NCBI RefSeq assembly: GCF_001741865.1
Contig: NZ_CP017147.1
Location: forward strand, 957,001 to 1,021,000
DNA: 64,000 nucleotides
DNA from: Bosea vaviloviae
GTDB lineage: Bacteria > Pseudomonadota > Alphaproteobacteria > Rhizobiales > Beijerinckiaceae
Reading direction: 5' to 3'
Under the pieces are notes generated by a model. The model saw only the letters and a program-made list of their open reading frames with translations. It did not search any database and was not told the DNA's origin. The translations under genes and the position numbers were made by a program. This document shows positions 1-8,896 of this stretch, in pieces. Positions within the stretch are counted from its first letter, which is position 1; each line of letters opens with the position of its first letter.

Positions 1-13
1 GGAGTTTCCAACG

Positions 14-1492
14 ATGAATTTCAAGACCCTCAGCCGGGCCGGACTTGTCGGGCTGGCGCTCGCGGCGGCCGCTGGCACCGCGCTCGCGCAGGCTCCGGCC
101 ACCCCTCCCGCGCCCGTTCCCAACAAGGGCGACGTCGCCTTCATGATGAGCTCGACGATCCTCGTCCTGCTCATGACCATTCCCGGCCTCGCGCTGTTCT
201 ATGGCGGTCTCGTCCGCAGCAAGAACATGCTCTCCGTACTGACGCAGGTCTTCGCCATCGTCTGCATCGTCTGCCTGCTCTGGGTCTTCTACGGCTACTC
301 GCTCGCCTTCACCAATGGCGGCAGCCTGAACGACTATGTCGGCGGCTTCTCCAAGGCCTTCCTGAAGGGCATCGATCCGAACTCGACGGTCGCGACCTTC
401 TCCAACGGCGTCGTCATTCCGGAATATGTCTATATCTGCTTCCAGATGACCTTTGCCTGCATCACGCCGGCCCTCATCGTCGGCGCCTTCGCCGAGCGCA
501 TGAAGTTCTCGGCGCTGCTGCTCTTCAGCGTGCTCTGGGCCACCTTCATCTATTTCCCGATGGCCCATATGGTCTGGTACTGGGGCGGTCCCGACGTTGT
601 CGGCAATGCCGCCAAGGCGCTGGCTGTCGCTGGGGCTGACGGCAAGGTTGCGGCCCAGGCCGCGCTCGACGCCGTCAACGCCGATGCCGGCATGCTCTTC
701 AAATGGAGCGCGCTCGACTTCGCCGGCGGCACCGTCGTGCACATCAATGCCGGCATTGCGGGCTTGGTCGGCTGCCTGCTGCTCGGCAAGCGCATCGGCT
801 ACGGCAAGGAGCTGATGGCGCCCCACTCGCTCACCATGACGCTGATCGGCGGCGCCCTGCTCTGGGTCGGCTGGTTCGGCTTCAACGCCGGCTCCAACCT
901 GGAAGCCAACGGCACCGCCGCGCTCGCCATGATCAACACCTTCGTCGCCACGGCGGCGGCGGCAGTCGGCTGGCTCTTCGTGGAATGGGCCGTCAAGGGC
1001 AAGCCCTCGATGCTCGGCATGGTCTCGGGCGCGGTCGCGGGCCTTGTCGCGGTCACGCCGGCCGCCGGCTTTGCTGGCCCGATGGGTTCGATCATGCTGG
1101 GCCTCGTCGCCGGCGTCGTCTGCTTCGTCTTCTGCTCCACCGTCAAGAACGCGCTGGGCTATGACGACTCGCTCGACGTCTTCGGCATCCACTGCATCGG
1201 CGGCATCATCGGCGCCCTGGCGACCGGCATCCTGGTGAATGTCGATCTCGGCGGCGTCGGTATCCCGGACTATTCCTCGAAGCCCGGTGAACTTGCCGTC
1301 GGCGCCTATGTGCTGGGCGATGCCTTCCTGGCGCAGGCCAAGGCGGTGCTGTTCACGCTGGTCTTCAGCGGCGTCGGCTCGCTGATCCTCTACAAGATCG
1401 TCGACGTCATCGTCGGCCTGCGCGTCGCCCCCGATCAGGAACGCGAAGGTCTCGACATCGCCGAGCATGGCGAGCGCGCCTATCACGACTGA
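14..1492 (+). CDS. amtB: Ammonium transporter (Amt family)
   Basis: Inner-membrane ammonium channel, 492 aa. Residues 1-26 form a signal peptide ending ALAQA, as in many Amt proteins, followed by about 11 membrane segments. The twin pore histidines are visible in VVHINAGIAGL (near residue 242) and FGIHCIGGIIGA (near 393), and the aromatic gate region is AHMVWYWGG. GGAG at positions 1-4 sits at good distance from the ATG, so the start is sound. A PII gene (glnK) usually lies just upstream and would be outside the window. The gene ends at a strong hairpin terminator. Family assignment is secure; substrate specificity is inferred from the family. Confidence 0.95.
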   Translation: MNFKTLSRAGLVGLALAAAAGTALAQAPATPPAPVPNKGDVAFMMSSTILVLLMTIPGLALFYGGLVRSKNMLSVLTQVFAIVCIVCLLWVFYGYSLAFTNGGSLNDYVGGFSKAFLKGIDPNSTVATFSNGVVIPEYVYICFQMTFACITPALIVGAFAERMKFSALLLFSVLWATFIYFPMAHMVWYWGGPDVVGNAAKALAVAGADGKVAAQAALDAVNADAGMLFKWSALDFAGGTVVHINAGIAGLVGCLLLGKRIGYGKELMAPHSLTMTLIGGALLWVGWFGFNAGSNLEANGTAALAMINTFVATAAAAVGWLFVEWAVKGKPSMLGMVSGAVAGLVAVTPAAGFAGPMGSIMLGLVAGVVCFVFCSTVKNALGYDDSLDVFGIHCIGGIIGALATGILVNVDLGGVGIPDYSSKPGELAVGAYVLGDAFLAQAKAVLFTLVFSGVGSLILYKIVDVIVGLRVAPDQEREGLDIAEHGERAYHD

Positions 1493-1508
1493 GCCGCTCT
1501 CGCCTCAG

Positions 1509-1524
1509 CGTCTCACGTGAAACA
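1509..1524. promoter_or_regulatory. parS-like ParB site (14/16)
   Basis: CGTCTCACGTGAAACA matches the parS consensus TGTTTCACGTGAAACA at 14 of 16 positions; the right half is perfect. It lies between the amtB stop codon and the amtB terminator, about 23 kb from the probable origin. Binding is inferred from the motif only. Confidence 0.55.
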
Positions 1525-1525
1525 A

Positions 1526-1552
1526 CCCCGGCGGGAAACCGCCGGGGTTTTT
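1526..1552 (+). terminator. Intrinsic terminator of amtB
   Basis: Perfect 9-bp stem CCCCGGCGG / CCGCCGGGG with a GAAA tetraloop, followed by five T, 33 bases after the amtB stop. A parS-like site ends two bases before the stem. Confidence 0.9.
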
Positions 1553-1574
1553 CATTGGCGTCAGGAACCGGACG

Positions 1575-1919
1575 TCAGAAATCCACTGCCCGGCGATCGA
1601 CAACGACGTCCAGGATCTGCACGCTTTCAGGCAGCTCGATCAGAAATTCCGCATCACGTTCGAGATGGTGGATGCGGCGCGGATCGGAGCCGGCGAAGCG
1701 CGACATCGCCTCGATGCTCTCCCAGTACGAGATCGTCACGAATTCCGTCTCGGCGCCGCGATCCTCGCGAAACATCTGCGCCCCGAGCGCGGTTTCGAGC
1801 AGTGGTGTCACGCCCACCTCGCGCAGATAGACGGCATATTCATCCGCTTTCGCCGCGGTTGTTCGGCCGCGCCAGATGCGCGCGATCGCCGCGATCTTCT
1901 CCCCATGAGCGTCTCGCAT
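1575..1919 (-). CDS. Antibiotic-biosynthesis-monooxygenase-like (ABM fold) protein
   Basis: A 114-aa single-domain protein resembling the dimeric alpha-beta-barrel ABM/heme-degrading family: a short beta strand (IAAIARIWRG), a helix with YAVYLREVGVTPLLET, the strand pair EFVTISYWESIEAMSRFAG, and a C-terminal strand. Such proteins are small oxygenases or stress-induced proteins, and the substrate here cannot be told. It converges on amtB and is divergent from ftsK. The ATG is preceded by a weak purine stretch (GGAGACATCGCG). Family call is moderate; function is open. Confidence 0.7.
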   Translation of the reverse strand: MRDAHGEKIAAIARIWRGRTTAAKADEYAVYLREVGVTPLLETALGAQMFREDRGAETEFVTISYWESIEAMSRFAGSDPRRIHHLERDAEFLIELPESVQILDVVVDRRAVDF

Positions 1920-2004
1920 CGCGATGTCTCCTGTCTGGCTGCCTACAGGGCGGAAATGCAGCAGCGCCCGTAACGTTCCATCCGAAGTCGCCAGCGCGCC
2001 AAGG

Positions 2005-2020
2005 TTAAGCGGGTCTTAAC
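2005..2020. promoter_or_regulatory. CtrA-type binding box upstream of ftsK
   Basis: TTAA-GCGGGTC-TTAAC, an exact TTAA-N7-TTAAC full site for the cell-cycle regulator CtrA of alphaproteobacteria, 68 bases before the ftsK start. The only other exact copy I found is in the probable origin at 24902-24917. Control of ftsK by CtrA is an inference from motif and position. Confidence 0.65.
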
Positions 2021-2087
2021 CTCACCTTCCTAACGTGACCGGACAGGCCCGACTCTGGCGGCCGGAAGCCCGAAGCACGACACCAGC

Positions 2088-4649
2088 ATGCGCACGATCC
2101 GACGTTCCTCCTCGCTGATGGACCGCCTGCCCGATCCGGTGCGGGAGTTCCTGTCGCGGCGCGCGGCGGAGTTGACCGGGCTCGGCCTGCTGGCCCTGAC
2201 ATCGGCGATCGCGATCGCGCTCGCGACCTGGTCCGTCGACGACCCCAGCATCAACAACGCCACCAGCGGCGCCGTCAGGAACTGGCTCGGCCGTCCCGGC
2301 GCGATGGTCGCCGATCTGCTGATGCAATTGATCGGGCTCGGCGTCGTCGCCCTGCTGTTCCCGCCGGTGATCTGGGCACTCCGGCTGATCCGCTTCCATC
2401 TGTTCGATCGCGGTGCGCTCAAGCTCGGCCTCTGGGTCGTCGGCATCGTCGCCACCGGCGCGGTCGCCAGCGCCCTGCCCGCGACGCCGCGCTGGCCGCT
2501 GCCGACCGGCATGGGCGGCGTCATCGGCGACGGCCTGCTGTTCGGCACCCGCAACCTCGTCGGCATCGCCGGCAATGCGCTCGGCGGCCTCGTCGGTTTC
2601 CTCTATGCCGGCATCTCGATCCTAGCGATCACGGCCGCGGCCGGCTTCGGTTTCGTCACCGACGAGGATCCGAGCGCCGAGAACGAGGATGAGGACGAAT
2701 CCTGGAGCGAGAGCGAGGATCGCCGCGACGACGAGCCCGGCATCGCGGTCATCCTGATCGGCTGGCTCGCCCATGGCGCGATGTCGCTCAGGGGCATGAT
2801 CCTGCGCCGTTTGCCGCAGCCGCCCGAGCCGCTGGTCAATGCAGGCCCGGCCGCCTCGGCCCCCGTGCCCGGCCGCGTCCGTCGCGAGCCACAATTCGGC
2901 GAGACAGCACCGCGCGCCGCGAGCCAGCCTTTCGCCCCCGAGCCCCTGCCTGTTTCGCGCCCGCGGCCCGCCGCGGTCGACCTGCCCGAGGACGACGACG
3001 AGCCGCAGGATCTGCGCGATCTCAACGCACCGCGCGTCACCGCCCCGGCGATCGCGCCCAAGCCGGGAAAGCGCATGCAGCGCGAGGCCCAGCCCTCGCT
3101 GCTCGACCGCGACCAGTTCGAATTGCCGCCGCTGACCTATCTGTCGGAACCCAAGAAGCTGCCCGCCAACGCGATCTCGACCGACGCGCTGGAGCAGAAT
3201 GCGACCTTGCTCGAAGGCGTGCTCGAGGATTTCGGCGTGCGCGGCGAGATCACCCAGGTTCGACCCGGCCCTGTGGTGACGCTTTACGAGCTTGAGCCTG
3301 CGCCAGGAACCAAATCCTCGCGGGTGATTTCGCTGGCCGACGACATCGCCCGCTCGATGAGCGCGATCGCGGCGCGCGTCGCCGTGATCCCGGGCAAGAA
3401 CGCCATCGGCATCGAACTGCCCAACGCCAAGCGCGAGACCGTCTTCCTGCGCGAACTTCTGGCCAGCCAGGATTTCGAGAGCTCCAAGCACAAGCTCGCC
3501 TTGGGGCTGGGCAAGACCATCGGCGGCGAGCCGGTGATCGTCGATCTCGCCCGGATGCCGCATCTGCTCGTCGCCGGCACCACCGGCTCGGGCAAGTCGG
3601 TGGCGATCAACACCATGATCCTGTCGCTGCTCTACCGGCTGAAGCCGGAGGAGTGCCGCCTGATCATGGTCGATCCCAAGATGCTCGAACTCTCCGTCTA
3701 TGACGGCATTCCCCATCTGCTCACCCCTGTCGTCACCGACCCGAAGAAGGCGGTCGTGGCGCTGAAATGGGCGGTGCGCGAGATGGAGGAGCGCTACAAG
3801 AAGATGTCGAAGGTCTCGGTGCGCAACATCGACGGCTTCAACGCCCGCGTCGGCGAGGCCAAGGCCGCCGGCGAGGTCATCACCCGCACCGTGCAGACCG
3901 GCTTCGACAAGCATTCCGGCGAGGCGATCTATGAGGAGGAGGTCATGGACCTCGAGCCTCTGCCCTATATCGTCGTCATCGTCGACGAGATGGCCGATCT
4001 GATGATGGTCGCCGGCAAGGAGATCGAGGGCACGATCCAGCGGCTGGCCCAGATGGCGCGCGCGGCCGGCATCCATGTCGTGCTGGCGACGCAGCGCCCC
4101 TCCGTCGACGTCATCACCGGCACGATCAAGGCGAACTTCCCGACCCGGATCTCCTTCCAGGTCACCTCCAAGATCGACTCGCGCACGATCCTGGGCGAGC
4201 AGGGCGCCGAGCAGCTGCTCGGCCAGGGCGACATGCTCTACATGGCCGGCGGCGGGCGCATCACCCGCGTCCACGGCCCCTTCGTCTCCGATGCCGAGGT
4301 CGAGAAGGTCGTCGCCCACTTGAAGACGCAAGGCCGGCCGCAATATCTCGAAGCCGTCACCTCCGAGGAGGAGGAGGGCGCAGCCGAGGGCGAGGATGGC
4401 GCGGTCTTCGACAAGAGCGCCATGGGCCAGGCCGAGAGCGACGACCCTTACGACCAGGCGGTGGCGGTGGTGCTGCGCGACAAGAAGGCCTCGACCTCCT
4501 ATATCCAGCGCCGCCTCCAGATCGGCTACAACCGCGCCGCCTCGATCATGGAGCGGATGGAGAACGAAGGCATCGTCGGCCCCGCCAACCATGCCGGCAA
4601 GCGCGAAATCCTGGTCGAAACCGGACGCGCCCGCGAAGACGAGGATTGA
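2088..4649 (+). CDS. ftsK: DNA translocase FtsK
   Basis: Septum-anchored DNA pump that clears the chromosome terminus at division and activates XerCD at dif; 853 aa. The N-terminal third has several membrane helices (about residues 25-190), followed by an acidic, proline-rich linker (about 200-340). The motor domain carries Walker A GTTGSGKS near residue 497 and Walker [14 protein letters not shown] near 630. The C-terminal winged-helix gamma domain ([22 protein letters not shown], about 800-825) reads KOPS-type sequences. No clear ribosome site precedes the chosen ATG; a second in-frame ATG 30 bases later is possible. A CtrA box lies upstream. Assignment is secure. Confidence 0.96.
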   Translation: MRTIRRSSSLMDRLPDPVREFLSRRAAELTGLGLLALTSAIAIALATWSVDDPSINNATSGAVRNWLGRPGAMVADLLMQLIGLGVVALLFPPVIWALRLIRFHLFDRGALKLGLWVVGIVATGAVASALPATPRWPLPTGMGGVIGDGLLFGTRNLVGIAGNALGGLVGFLYAGISILAITAAAGFGFVTDEDPSAENEDEDESWSESEDRRDDEPGIAVILIGWLAHGAMSLRGMILRRLPQPPEPLVNAGPAASAPVPGRVRREPQFGETAPRAASQPFAPEPLPVSRPRPAAVDLPEDDDEPQDLRDLNAPRVTAPAIAPKPGKRMQREAQPSLLDRDQFELPPLTYLSEPKKLPANAISTDALEQNATLLEGVLEDFGVRGEITQVRPGPVVTLYELEPAPGTKSSRVISLADDIARSMSAIAARVAVIPGKNAIGIELPNAKRETVFLRELLASQDFESSKHKLALGLGKTIGGEPVIVDLARMPHLLVAGTTGSGKSVAINTMILSLLYRLKPEECRLIMVDPKMLELSVYDGIPHLLTPVVTDPKKAVVALKWAVREMEERYKKMSKVSVRNIDGFNARVGEAKAAGEVITRTVQTGFDKHSGEAIYEEEVMDLEPLPYIVVIVDEMADLMMVAGKEIEGTIQRLAQMARAAGIHVVLATQRPSVDVITGTIKANFPTRISFQVTSKIDSRTILGEQGAEQLLGQGDMLYMAGGGRITRVHGPFVSDAEVEKVVAHLKTQGRPQYLEAVTSEEEEGAAEGEDGAVFDKSAMGQAESDDPYDQAVAVVLRDKKASTSYIQRRLQIGYNRAASIMERMENEGIVGPANHAGKREILVETGRAREDED

Positions 4650-4730
4650 ACGCCGGCATTCCGTCCTCAAATTGCCATGACGGTACTGCAACCTTCGTCC
4701 ATCGCGATGCGTTGACTGGATCGGGTTGGT

Positions 4731-4755
4731 AAAAAGTGGAAGCCGGTTTTTCGGA
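4731..4755. repeat. Copy of dispersed AAAAAGTGG...CCGGTTTTTC repeat
   Basis: AAAAAGTGGAAGCCGGTTTTTC resembles the centre of the larger palindrome at 25142-25192. It lies in the ftsK-lolA gap. The family is typical of intergenic repeats in Rhizobiales; no function is visible. Confidence 0.55.
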
Positions 4756-4873
4756 TGAATCCGCGCCAAGATTTGACCGGAGCGGTAGGTTCGCTTCCAT
4801 GACCTGTTTGTTGCAGCGTGCCGGCAAAGGCACGCTGATCCCGGCCACTGGGCCGATTTTGAGTGGAGCTTGC

Positions 4874-5704
4874 ATGCTCATGACACGCCGCCTCCGGATG
4901 CGGGCCTCGATCAGCGCGCTCGTCGCGCTCGGCTTCGCAGCCACCCTCGGTGGGGCCAGCGCCCAGCCGCTGAATCTGCAGCCCGCCAAGCAGGCGATCA
5001 CTGCCGCCAAGCCGTCGCGCAGCGGCACGCGCCTGCCGCCCGTGCGGCCTGAGGGCCTCGGATTGCCGCGCATGGCGACGGCGGCGACGCCGGTGCAAAC
5101 CGCTTCCGCCGAAGCGCCTCAGCGCATCGCGGCCACGCCGGCGAAAGCATCGGGCAAGTCCTCCGCCCCACAGACGCAAGACGAGGCCGTCGAGCGGTTG
5201 AACGCCTATTTCAACGGCTTCGCCACTCTGCAGGCCGATTTCATCCAGTTTTCTCCCGATGGACGCCGTCTTGAGGGCAAGCTCTACATTCAGCGCCCGG
5301 GCAAGATGCGCTTCGAGTATCGCGCTCCGGTGACGACGGAGGTCATCGCCGACGGCACCTCCGTCGCGATCCGCGACAAGAAACTGGCGACGCAGGATAT
5401 CTATTCGATCGGCCAGACCCCGCTGAAATTCCTGGTCAAGGAGCGCATGGATCTGGCGCGCGATTCGGTCGTGATGGGCGCCGGCACCAAGGGTGACATC
5501 CTATCAGTCAGGATCGAGGACCGCTCGACGCTGGGCGGCACCTCCAAGATCACCCTGAATTACGACATCACTGCCAATGAGTTGCGCGGCTGGGTGGTGA
5601 TCGATCCGCAAGGTTATGAGACGACAGTCTCGGTCTACAATCTCGACACCCAGCGCCGCCCCGATCCGAAGAATTTCACGATCAACTACGAGCGCATGCT
5701 CTGA
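4874..5704 (+). CDS. lolA: LolA-type outer-membrane lipoprotein carrier
   Basis: Periplasmic chaperone that takes lipoproteins released by LolCDE to the outer membrane; 276 aa. The N-terminal signal peptide (MLMTRRLRMRASISALVALG, then an Ala-rich cleavage region) precedes a low-complexity stretch of about 80 residues. The LolA fold follows: ERLNAYFNGFATLQADFIQF, EGKLYIQRPGKMRFEYRAP, and QTPLKFLVKERMDL. The ATG at 4874 is preferred over an earlier in-frame ATG at 4736 because GGAG lies five bases before it and the signal peptide begins there. The long linker between signal and fold is an alphaproteobacterial trait. Family assignment is good. Confidence 0.9.
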   Translation: MLMTRRLRMRASISALVALGFAATLGGASAQPLNLQPAKQAITAAKPSRSGTRLPPVRPEGLGLPRMATAATPVQTASAEAPQRIAATPAKASGKSSAPQTQDEAVERLNAYFNGFATLQADFIQFSPDGRRLEGKLYIQRPGKMRFEYRAPVTTEVIADGTSVAIRDKKLATQDIYSIGQTPLKFLVKERMDLARDSVVMGAGTKGDILSVRIEDRSTLGGTSKITLNYDITANELRGWVVIDPQGYETTVSVYNLDTQRRPDPKNFTINYERML

Positions 5705-5739
5705 GGCCCAGCGCCACATAGCTTGATTTCGACCAAGCT

Positions 5740-5885
5740 CCGCCCTTCCGGGCGCAGCCCTCGGGTCCGGTCTTCGATCGCCCAAGGATAAACTCTGCGC
5801 AGACCCGGAATCCACCATAGGGCACCGTGGCTCCGATGGATTCCGGCTCGACGCCGCTGATGTGGCTTGTCCGGAATGACGGCGT
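5740..5885. repeat. Degenerate palindromic intergenic repeat (CCGGAATCC type)
   Basis: The lolA-xth gap holds imperfect inverted repeats, the clearest being CCGGAATCCACCAT near 5807 opposite ATGGATTCCGG near 5837, ending in GGAATGACGGCG. The pieces resemble the repeat at 6841-6948 and the fragment at 57898-57945, so I read it as a decayed dispersed element. Confidence 0.5.
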
Positions 5886-5959
5886 GATTGCCCTCGCGGA
5901 GCTTGCTTTTCTGCGCGCTACAAACCAGTTTCCGGCAGCCCTCCGCCCGGAACATTCGC

Positions 5960-6775
5960 GTGCAACTCACCGTCACCAGCTGGAATATCAATTCGGTCCG
6001 CCTGCGCATTGGCATGGTCTCGGATTTCCTGACCACGCATGCGCCCGATGTGCTGTGCCTGCAGGAGACCAAGACGCCCGACGAGCAGTTCCCGGCCAAG
6101 GCCTTCGAGAAGATCGGCTATGTCCATCAGGCCTTTATCGGCCAGAAGGGCTATAACGGCGTCGCCATCGTCTCAAAGCTGCCCTTCAGCGAGAAGGACG
6201 CCATGGCGATGTGCGGCAAGAACGACGCCCGCCATATGACCGTCGTACTCGACAAGGCCGCGGGCGCCGCCGCCGGCGTCGCGATCCATAATTTCTACAT
6301 TCCGGCGGGCGGTGACATTCCCGACCCGGCCAGGAACGACAAATTCGCCCATAAGCTCGCCTTCCTCGACGAGATCGGCGCCTGGGGCATCGCCAAGAAG
6401 CCGACCGACCGACCCGCCATCCTGCTCGGCGACCTCAACATCGCGCCTTATGAGCACGATGTCTGGAGCCACAAGCAATTGCTCGATGTGGTCAGCCATA
6501 CCCCGATCGAGACCACGACGCTGGAGAAGCTGCGCAGCGAGCTCGGCTGGACCGACGCCGCGCGCACGCTCAGGCCCGAACCCGAAAAACTCTATAGCTG
6601 GTGGAGCTACCGCGCCGCCGACTGGGAAGCCTCCAACCGCGGCCGCCGCCTCGACCATATCTGGCTCTCGGACGCGCTGAAGCCGGCTCTGCGCGACCTC
6701 AGCTTCCTGCGCGAGGCGCGCGGCTGGGAGCGCCCCTCGGACCACGTGCCGGTGACGGTAACGCTGGAGCTTTGA
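5960..6775 (+). CDS. xth: Exodeoxyribonuclease III (AP endonuclease)
   Basis: Mg-dependent base-excision-repair enzyme that cuts abasic sites and degrades 3' ends; 271 aa from the GTG. The exonuclease III signature blocks occur in order: TSWNINSVR, DVLCLQETK (metal-binding Glu), YNGVAIVSKLP, LLGDLNIAPYEHDVW (catalytic Asp/Asn), GRRLDHIWLS and the final SDHVPV (catalytic His). I chose the GTG at 5960 because family members begin immediately before this TSWN block; the upstream in-frame ATG at 5888 adds 24 residues drawn from a repeat-like region. The gene is followed by another dispersed palindrome. Assignment is secure. Confidence 0.94.
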   Translation: MQLTVTSWNINSVRLRIGMVSDFLTTHAPDVLCLQETKTPDEQFPAKAFEKIGYVHQAFIGQKGYNGVAIVSKLPFSEKDAMAMCGKNDARHMTVVLDKAAGAAAGVAIHNFYIPAGGDIPDPARNDKFAHKLAFLDEIGAWGIAKKPTDRPAILLGDLNIAPYEHDVWSHKQLLDVVSHTPIETTTLEKLRSELGWTDAARTLRPEPEKLYSWWSYRAADWEASNRGRRLDHIWLSDALKPALRDLSFLREARGWERPSDHVPVTVTLEL

Positions 6776-6840
6776 GCGGCCGGAAAGGAGCGGGCGTTCC
6801 ACCGTCAATGGGATATTGAGCAAAGACCGATCGTTCAAAC

Positions 6841-6948
6841 GCGCCGTCATCCTGGCCGAAGCGAAGCGGAGCGCCGGGATCCATCGTAGAGCTCCGGGGC
6901 CCTCCGATGGATCCCGGGCCGACCTTCGGCCGCCCGGGATGACGGCGC
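6841..6948. repeat. Nested palindromic intergenic repeat (GTCATCC...GGATGAC)
   Basis: Outer arms GCGCCGTCATCC (6841-6852) and GGATGACGGCGC (6937-6948) are perfect complements. Inner arms CGGGATCCATCG (6874-6885) and CGATGGATCCCG (6905-6916) are also perfect. It lies between the convergent genes xth and the cyclic-nucleotide-binding gene, a usual place for such elements. No coding content. Confidence 0.8.
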
Positions 6949-6974
6949 GTATTGTGGAGACCGAAGAGCTAACC

Positions 6975-7439
6975 TCAGCCTCGATCGATCGCGTCCAGCG
7001 CAGCCTGGACCTGGCTCAATTCGCCGACGAACTCGCGCAAACGATCGCCGATCGCTTCAGCGATCGCCTCGGCCGACTTCGGAAACTCGGCGAGGACACG
7101 GCGCATCACACTGCGCGACAGCTTCATCACCTGCGTCGGCTCGCGCGCGATCGCCGTCACCGGCCGGTGCGCCGAGGTGAACAGGGCGATCTCTCCGAGC
7201 AAGGCGCCGGCGCCGACGATCTCGTCGGCGGGCTGGCCGTCATCCTGGTGCAGCAGGGCAACCGCGCCCGAGATGATCAGCACGGCGCCATCAGACAAAT
7301 CGCCGCCACGAAACAGGACATCGCCGGCGCGCAGGATGCGGCTTTCCGCCGCGAACGCCACCAGCCGCAGCGCATCGCGCTCCATCAGACTCAGCAGCGG
7401 CTGCTGGGCCAGCAGGGCAATGTCGTTGTCGAGAGCCAT
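6975..7439 (-). CDS. Cyclic-nucleotide-binding-domain protein without DNA-binding domain
   Basis: A 154-aa protein consisting of a single CRP-like cNMP-binding fold: LLSLMERDALRLVAFAAESRILRAGDVLFRGGD, then the phosphate-cassette region GALLGEIALFTSAHRPVTAIA, where the usual Arg-Ala contact reads HRPVTA. A C-terminal helix follows, with no helix-turn-helix. It probably acts as a sensor or protein-interaction module. It lies six bases downstream of a response-regulator gene on the same strand, so the two are probably co-transcribed. The ligand is unknown. Confidence 0.85.
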   Translation of the reverse strand: MALDNDIALLAQQPLLSLMERDALRLVAFAAESRILRAGDVLFRGGDLSDGAVLIISGAVALLHQDDGQPADEIVGAGALLGEIALFTSAHRPVTAIAREPTQVMKLSRSVMRRVLAEFPKSAEAIAEAIGDRLREFVGELSQVQAALDAIDRG

Positions 7440-7445
7440 ATCGAC

Positions 7446-8132
7446 TTAAGGGTTGAGGCGGTAACCGCCCGCATCCGTCACGAGCAAACGCGCATTGCCC
7501 GGATCAGGTTCGATCTTCTGGCGCAACCGGTAGATATGCGTCTCCAGCGTGTGGGTCGTGACCTGGCTGTTATAGCCCCAGACCTCCTGCAGCAGAATCT
7601 CGCGGGCGATCGGCTTGCGGCCGGCGCGATAGAGAAAGCGCAGGATCGCGGTTTCCTTCTCGGTCAGCTTGGTCTTGGAGCCCTTCTCGCTGACCAAAAG
7701 CTTCGAGCCGGGATGGAAGGTATAAGGCCCGACCTGAAAGACCGCGTCCTCGCTCGCCTCATACTGGCGCAAATGCGCCCGGATGCGCGCCAGCAGCACG
7801 GCGAATTTGAACGGTTTGACGACATAATCATTGGCGCCGGCTTCCAGCCCCAGCACCGTGTCTGAATCGGAGCCTTGGCCGGTCAGCATGATCACCGGGC
7901 TCTTGAAGCCGTTCTTGCGCATCATCTTGACCGCTTCGCGCCCGTCCATGTCGGGCAGGCCGACATCCATCACGGCAAGATCGATCCGCTCGGCCTGCAC
8001 GGCCTTGACCGCCGAGGTCGCGGTGCCGGCGGTCGAGATCTTGAACTCGTCGTAGAGCGCGAGCTGTTCGGCCAGCGCGTCGCGCAATGTCTCGTCATCA
8101 TCGACGAGAAGGATATGATGAACGGCGGACAT
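7446..8132 (-). CDS. OmpR-family response regulator
   Basis: A 228-aa two-component response regulator. The receiver domain (1-120) has the acidic pocket LLVDDDE, the phospho-acceptor Asp in LAVMDVGLPDMDG, Thr in VIMLTGQGSD and Lys in DYVVKPF. The C-terminal winged helix (about 135-228) shows ILRFLYRAGRKPIAREILLQEVWGYNSQVTTHTLETHIYRLRQKI. No histidine kinase is adjacent, so it is an orphan here. It is divergent from an L,D-transpeptidase gene across about 80 bp, which suggests, but does not prove, an envelope-related regulon. Confidence 0.92.
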   Translation of the reverse strand: MSAVHHILLVDDDETLRDALAEQLALYDEFKISTAGTATSAVKAVQAERIDLAVMDVGLPDMDGREAVKMMRKNGFKSPVIMLTGQGSDSDTVLGLEAGANDYVVKPFKFAVLLARIRAHLRQYEASEDAVFQVGPYTFHPGSKLLVSEKGSKTKLTEKETAILRFLYRAGRKPIAREILLQEVWGYNSQVTTHTLETHIYRLRQKIEPDPGNARLLVTDAGGYRLNP

Positions 8133-8213
8133 GAACGATCATTGTGACGGTTGCGCAGCGGGCACCATGAGCCCGCTGATTCGTGTCTGCAAGTCACGCA
8201 GGATGGAATTTCA

Positions 8214-8783
8214 GTGAGAAAACGTGAGAGCCCGATCACATCCTGGTCGGTTCGCAAGCCGCGCGGCCTCACCCGGCTGCGGGTCTTCGCCTCGGTCCGG
8301 GACCGCAGCAAGGGCTTCCTGGTCGCAGGAAGAGCGGTATTCCCCTGCGCGCTTGGCCGCTCCGGCATCGTCGTACTCAAGCGCGAGGGCGACGGCGGCA
8401 CCCCGCGCGCCGCTCTGCCGCTGCGCAGCGTGCTCTACCGCAAGGCGCGGCTGCCGAGGCCGAGGACCCTGCTGCCGCTGCATGCCATCACCGGCCATGA
8501 CGCCTGGTGCGACGATGCCGGCGACCGCCGCTACAACCGGCTGATCGCCCGCCCGCCCGGCGCCGCCGAGGAGCGGCTGCAGCGCGACGACCATCTCTAT
8601 GATGTCATCGTCGAGCTCGGCTGGAACGACGCGCCGGTGATTCGCGGCCGCGGCAGCGCGATCTTCTGGCATCTCGCGCGGGCCGGCTTCACGCCCACCG
8701 CCGGCTGCGTCGCGGTCGAAGGCCATGTCTTCGCCAAGGTCCTGCCGCGGCTGGCGCGGCATTGCGTGATGGTGGTGCGATAA
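8214..8783 (+). CDS. L,D-transpeptidase family (YkuD-fold) protein
   Basis: A 189-aa protein with a YkuD-type catalytic block: FWHLARAGFTPTAGCVAV supplies the conserved His and the Cys of the T/S-x-G-C motif, preceded by LPLHAITGHDAWCDDAGDRRYNR. Such enzymes make 3-3 peptidoglycan cross-links or attach proteins to the wall, and small members like this may process other peptides. I place the start at the GTG at 8214 because GGATGG lies seven bases before it and the earlier in-frame ATG lies in the divergent promoter. No clear signal peptide is seen, which is odd for a periplasmic enzyme. Confidence 0.8.
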   Translation: MRKRESPITSWSVRKPRGLTRLRVFASVRDRSKGFLVAGRAVFPCALGRSGIVVLKREGDGGTPRAALPLRSVLYRKARLPRPRTLLPLHAITGHDAWCDDAGDRRYNRLIARPPGAAEERLQRDDHLYDVIVELGWNDAPVIRGRGSAIFWHLARAGFTPTAGCVAVEGHVFAKVLPRLARHCVMVVR

Positions 8784-8802
8784 GGAGGGCTTGGGCGCCC
8801 TA

Positions 8803-8868
8803 CTCGGGTCTGCGCTTCGCTTCACCCGAGAAGCTTCGGCAAGAGATGCTCGGGTCAGATCCGAGCAT
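8803..8868. repeat. Pair of small hairpins between convergent genes
   Basis: CTCGGGT (8803-8809) pairs with ACCCGAG (8824-8830), and ATGCTCGG (8846-8853) with CCGAGCAT (8861-8868). The second lacks a T-run, so neither is a clear terminator. They lie between the L,D-transpeptidase and yggS genes, which converge. Confidence 0.55.
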
Positions 8869-8896
8869 GACCCAACCGGCCCCCCTCAGCCTGTTT

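Noticed and set aside
2622..4769. 715-codon open frame antisense to ftsK
   Set aside because: High GC with third-position bias opens the antisense frame; composition is typical of a shadow (Asp/His/Arg-rich), no family motif, and ftsK on the other strand is certain.
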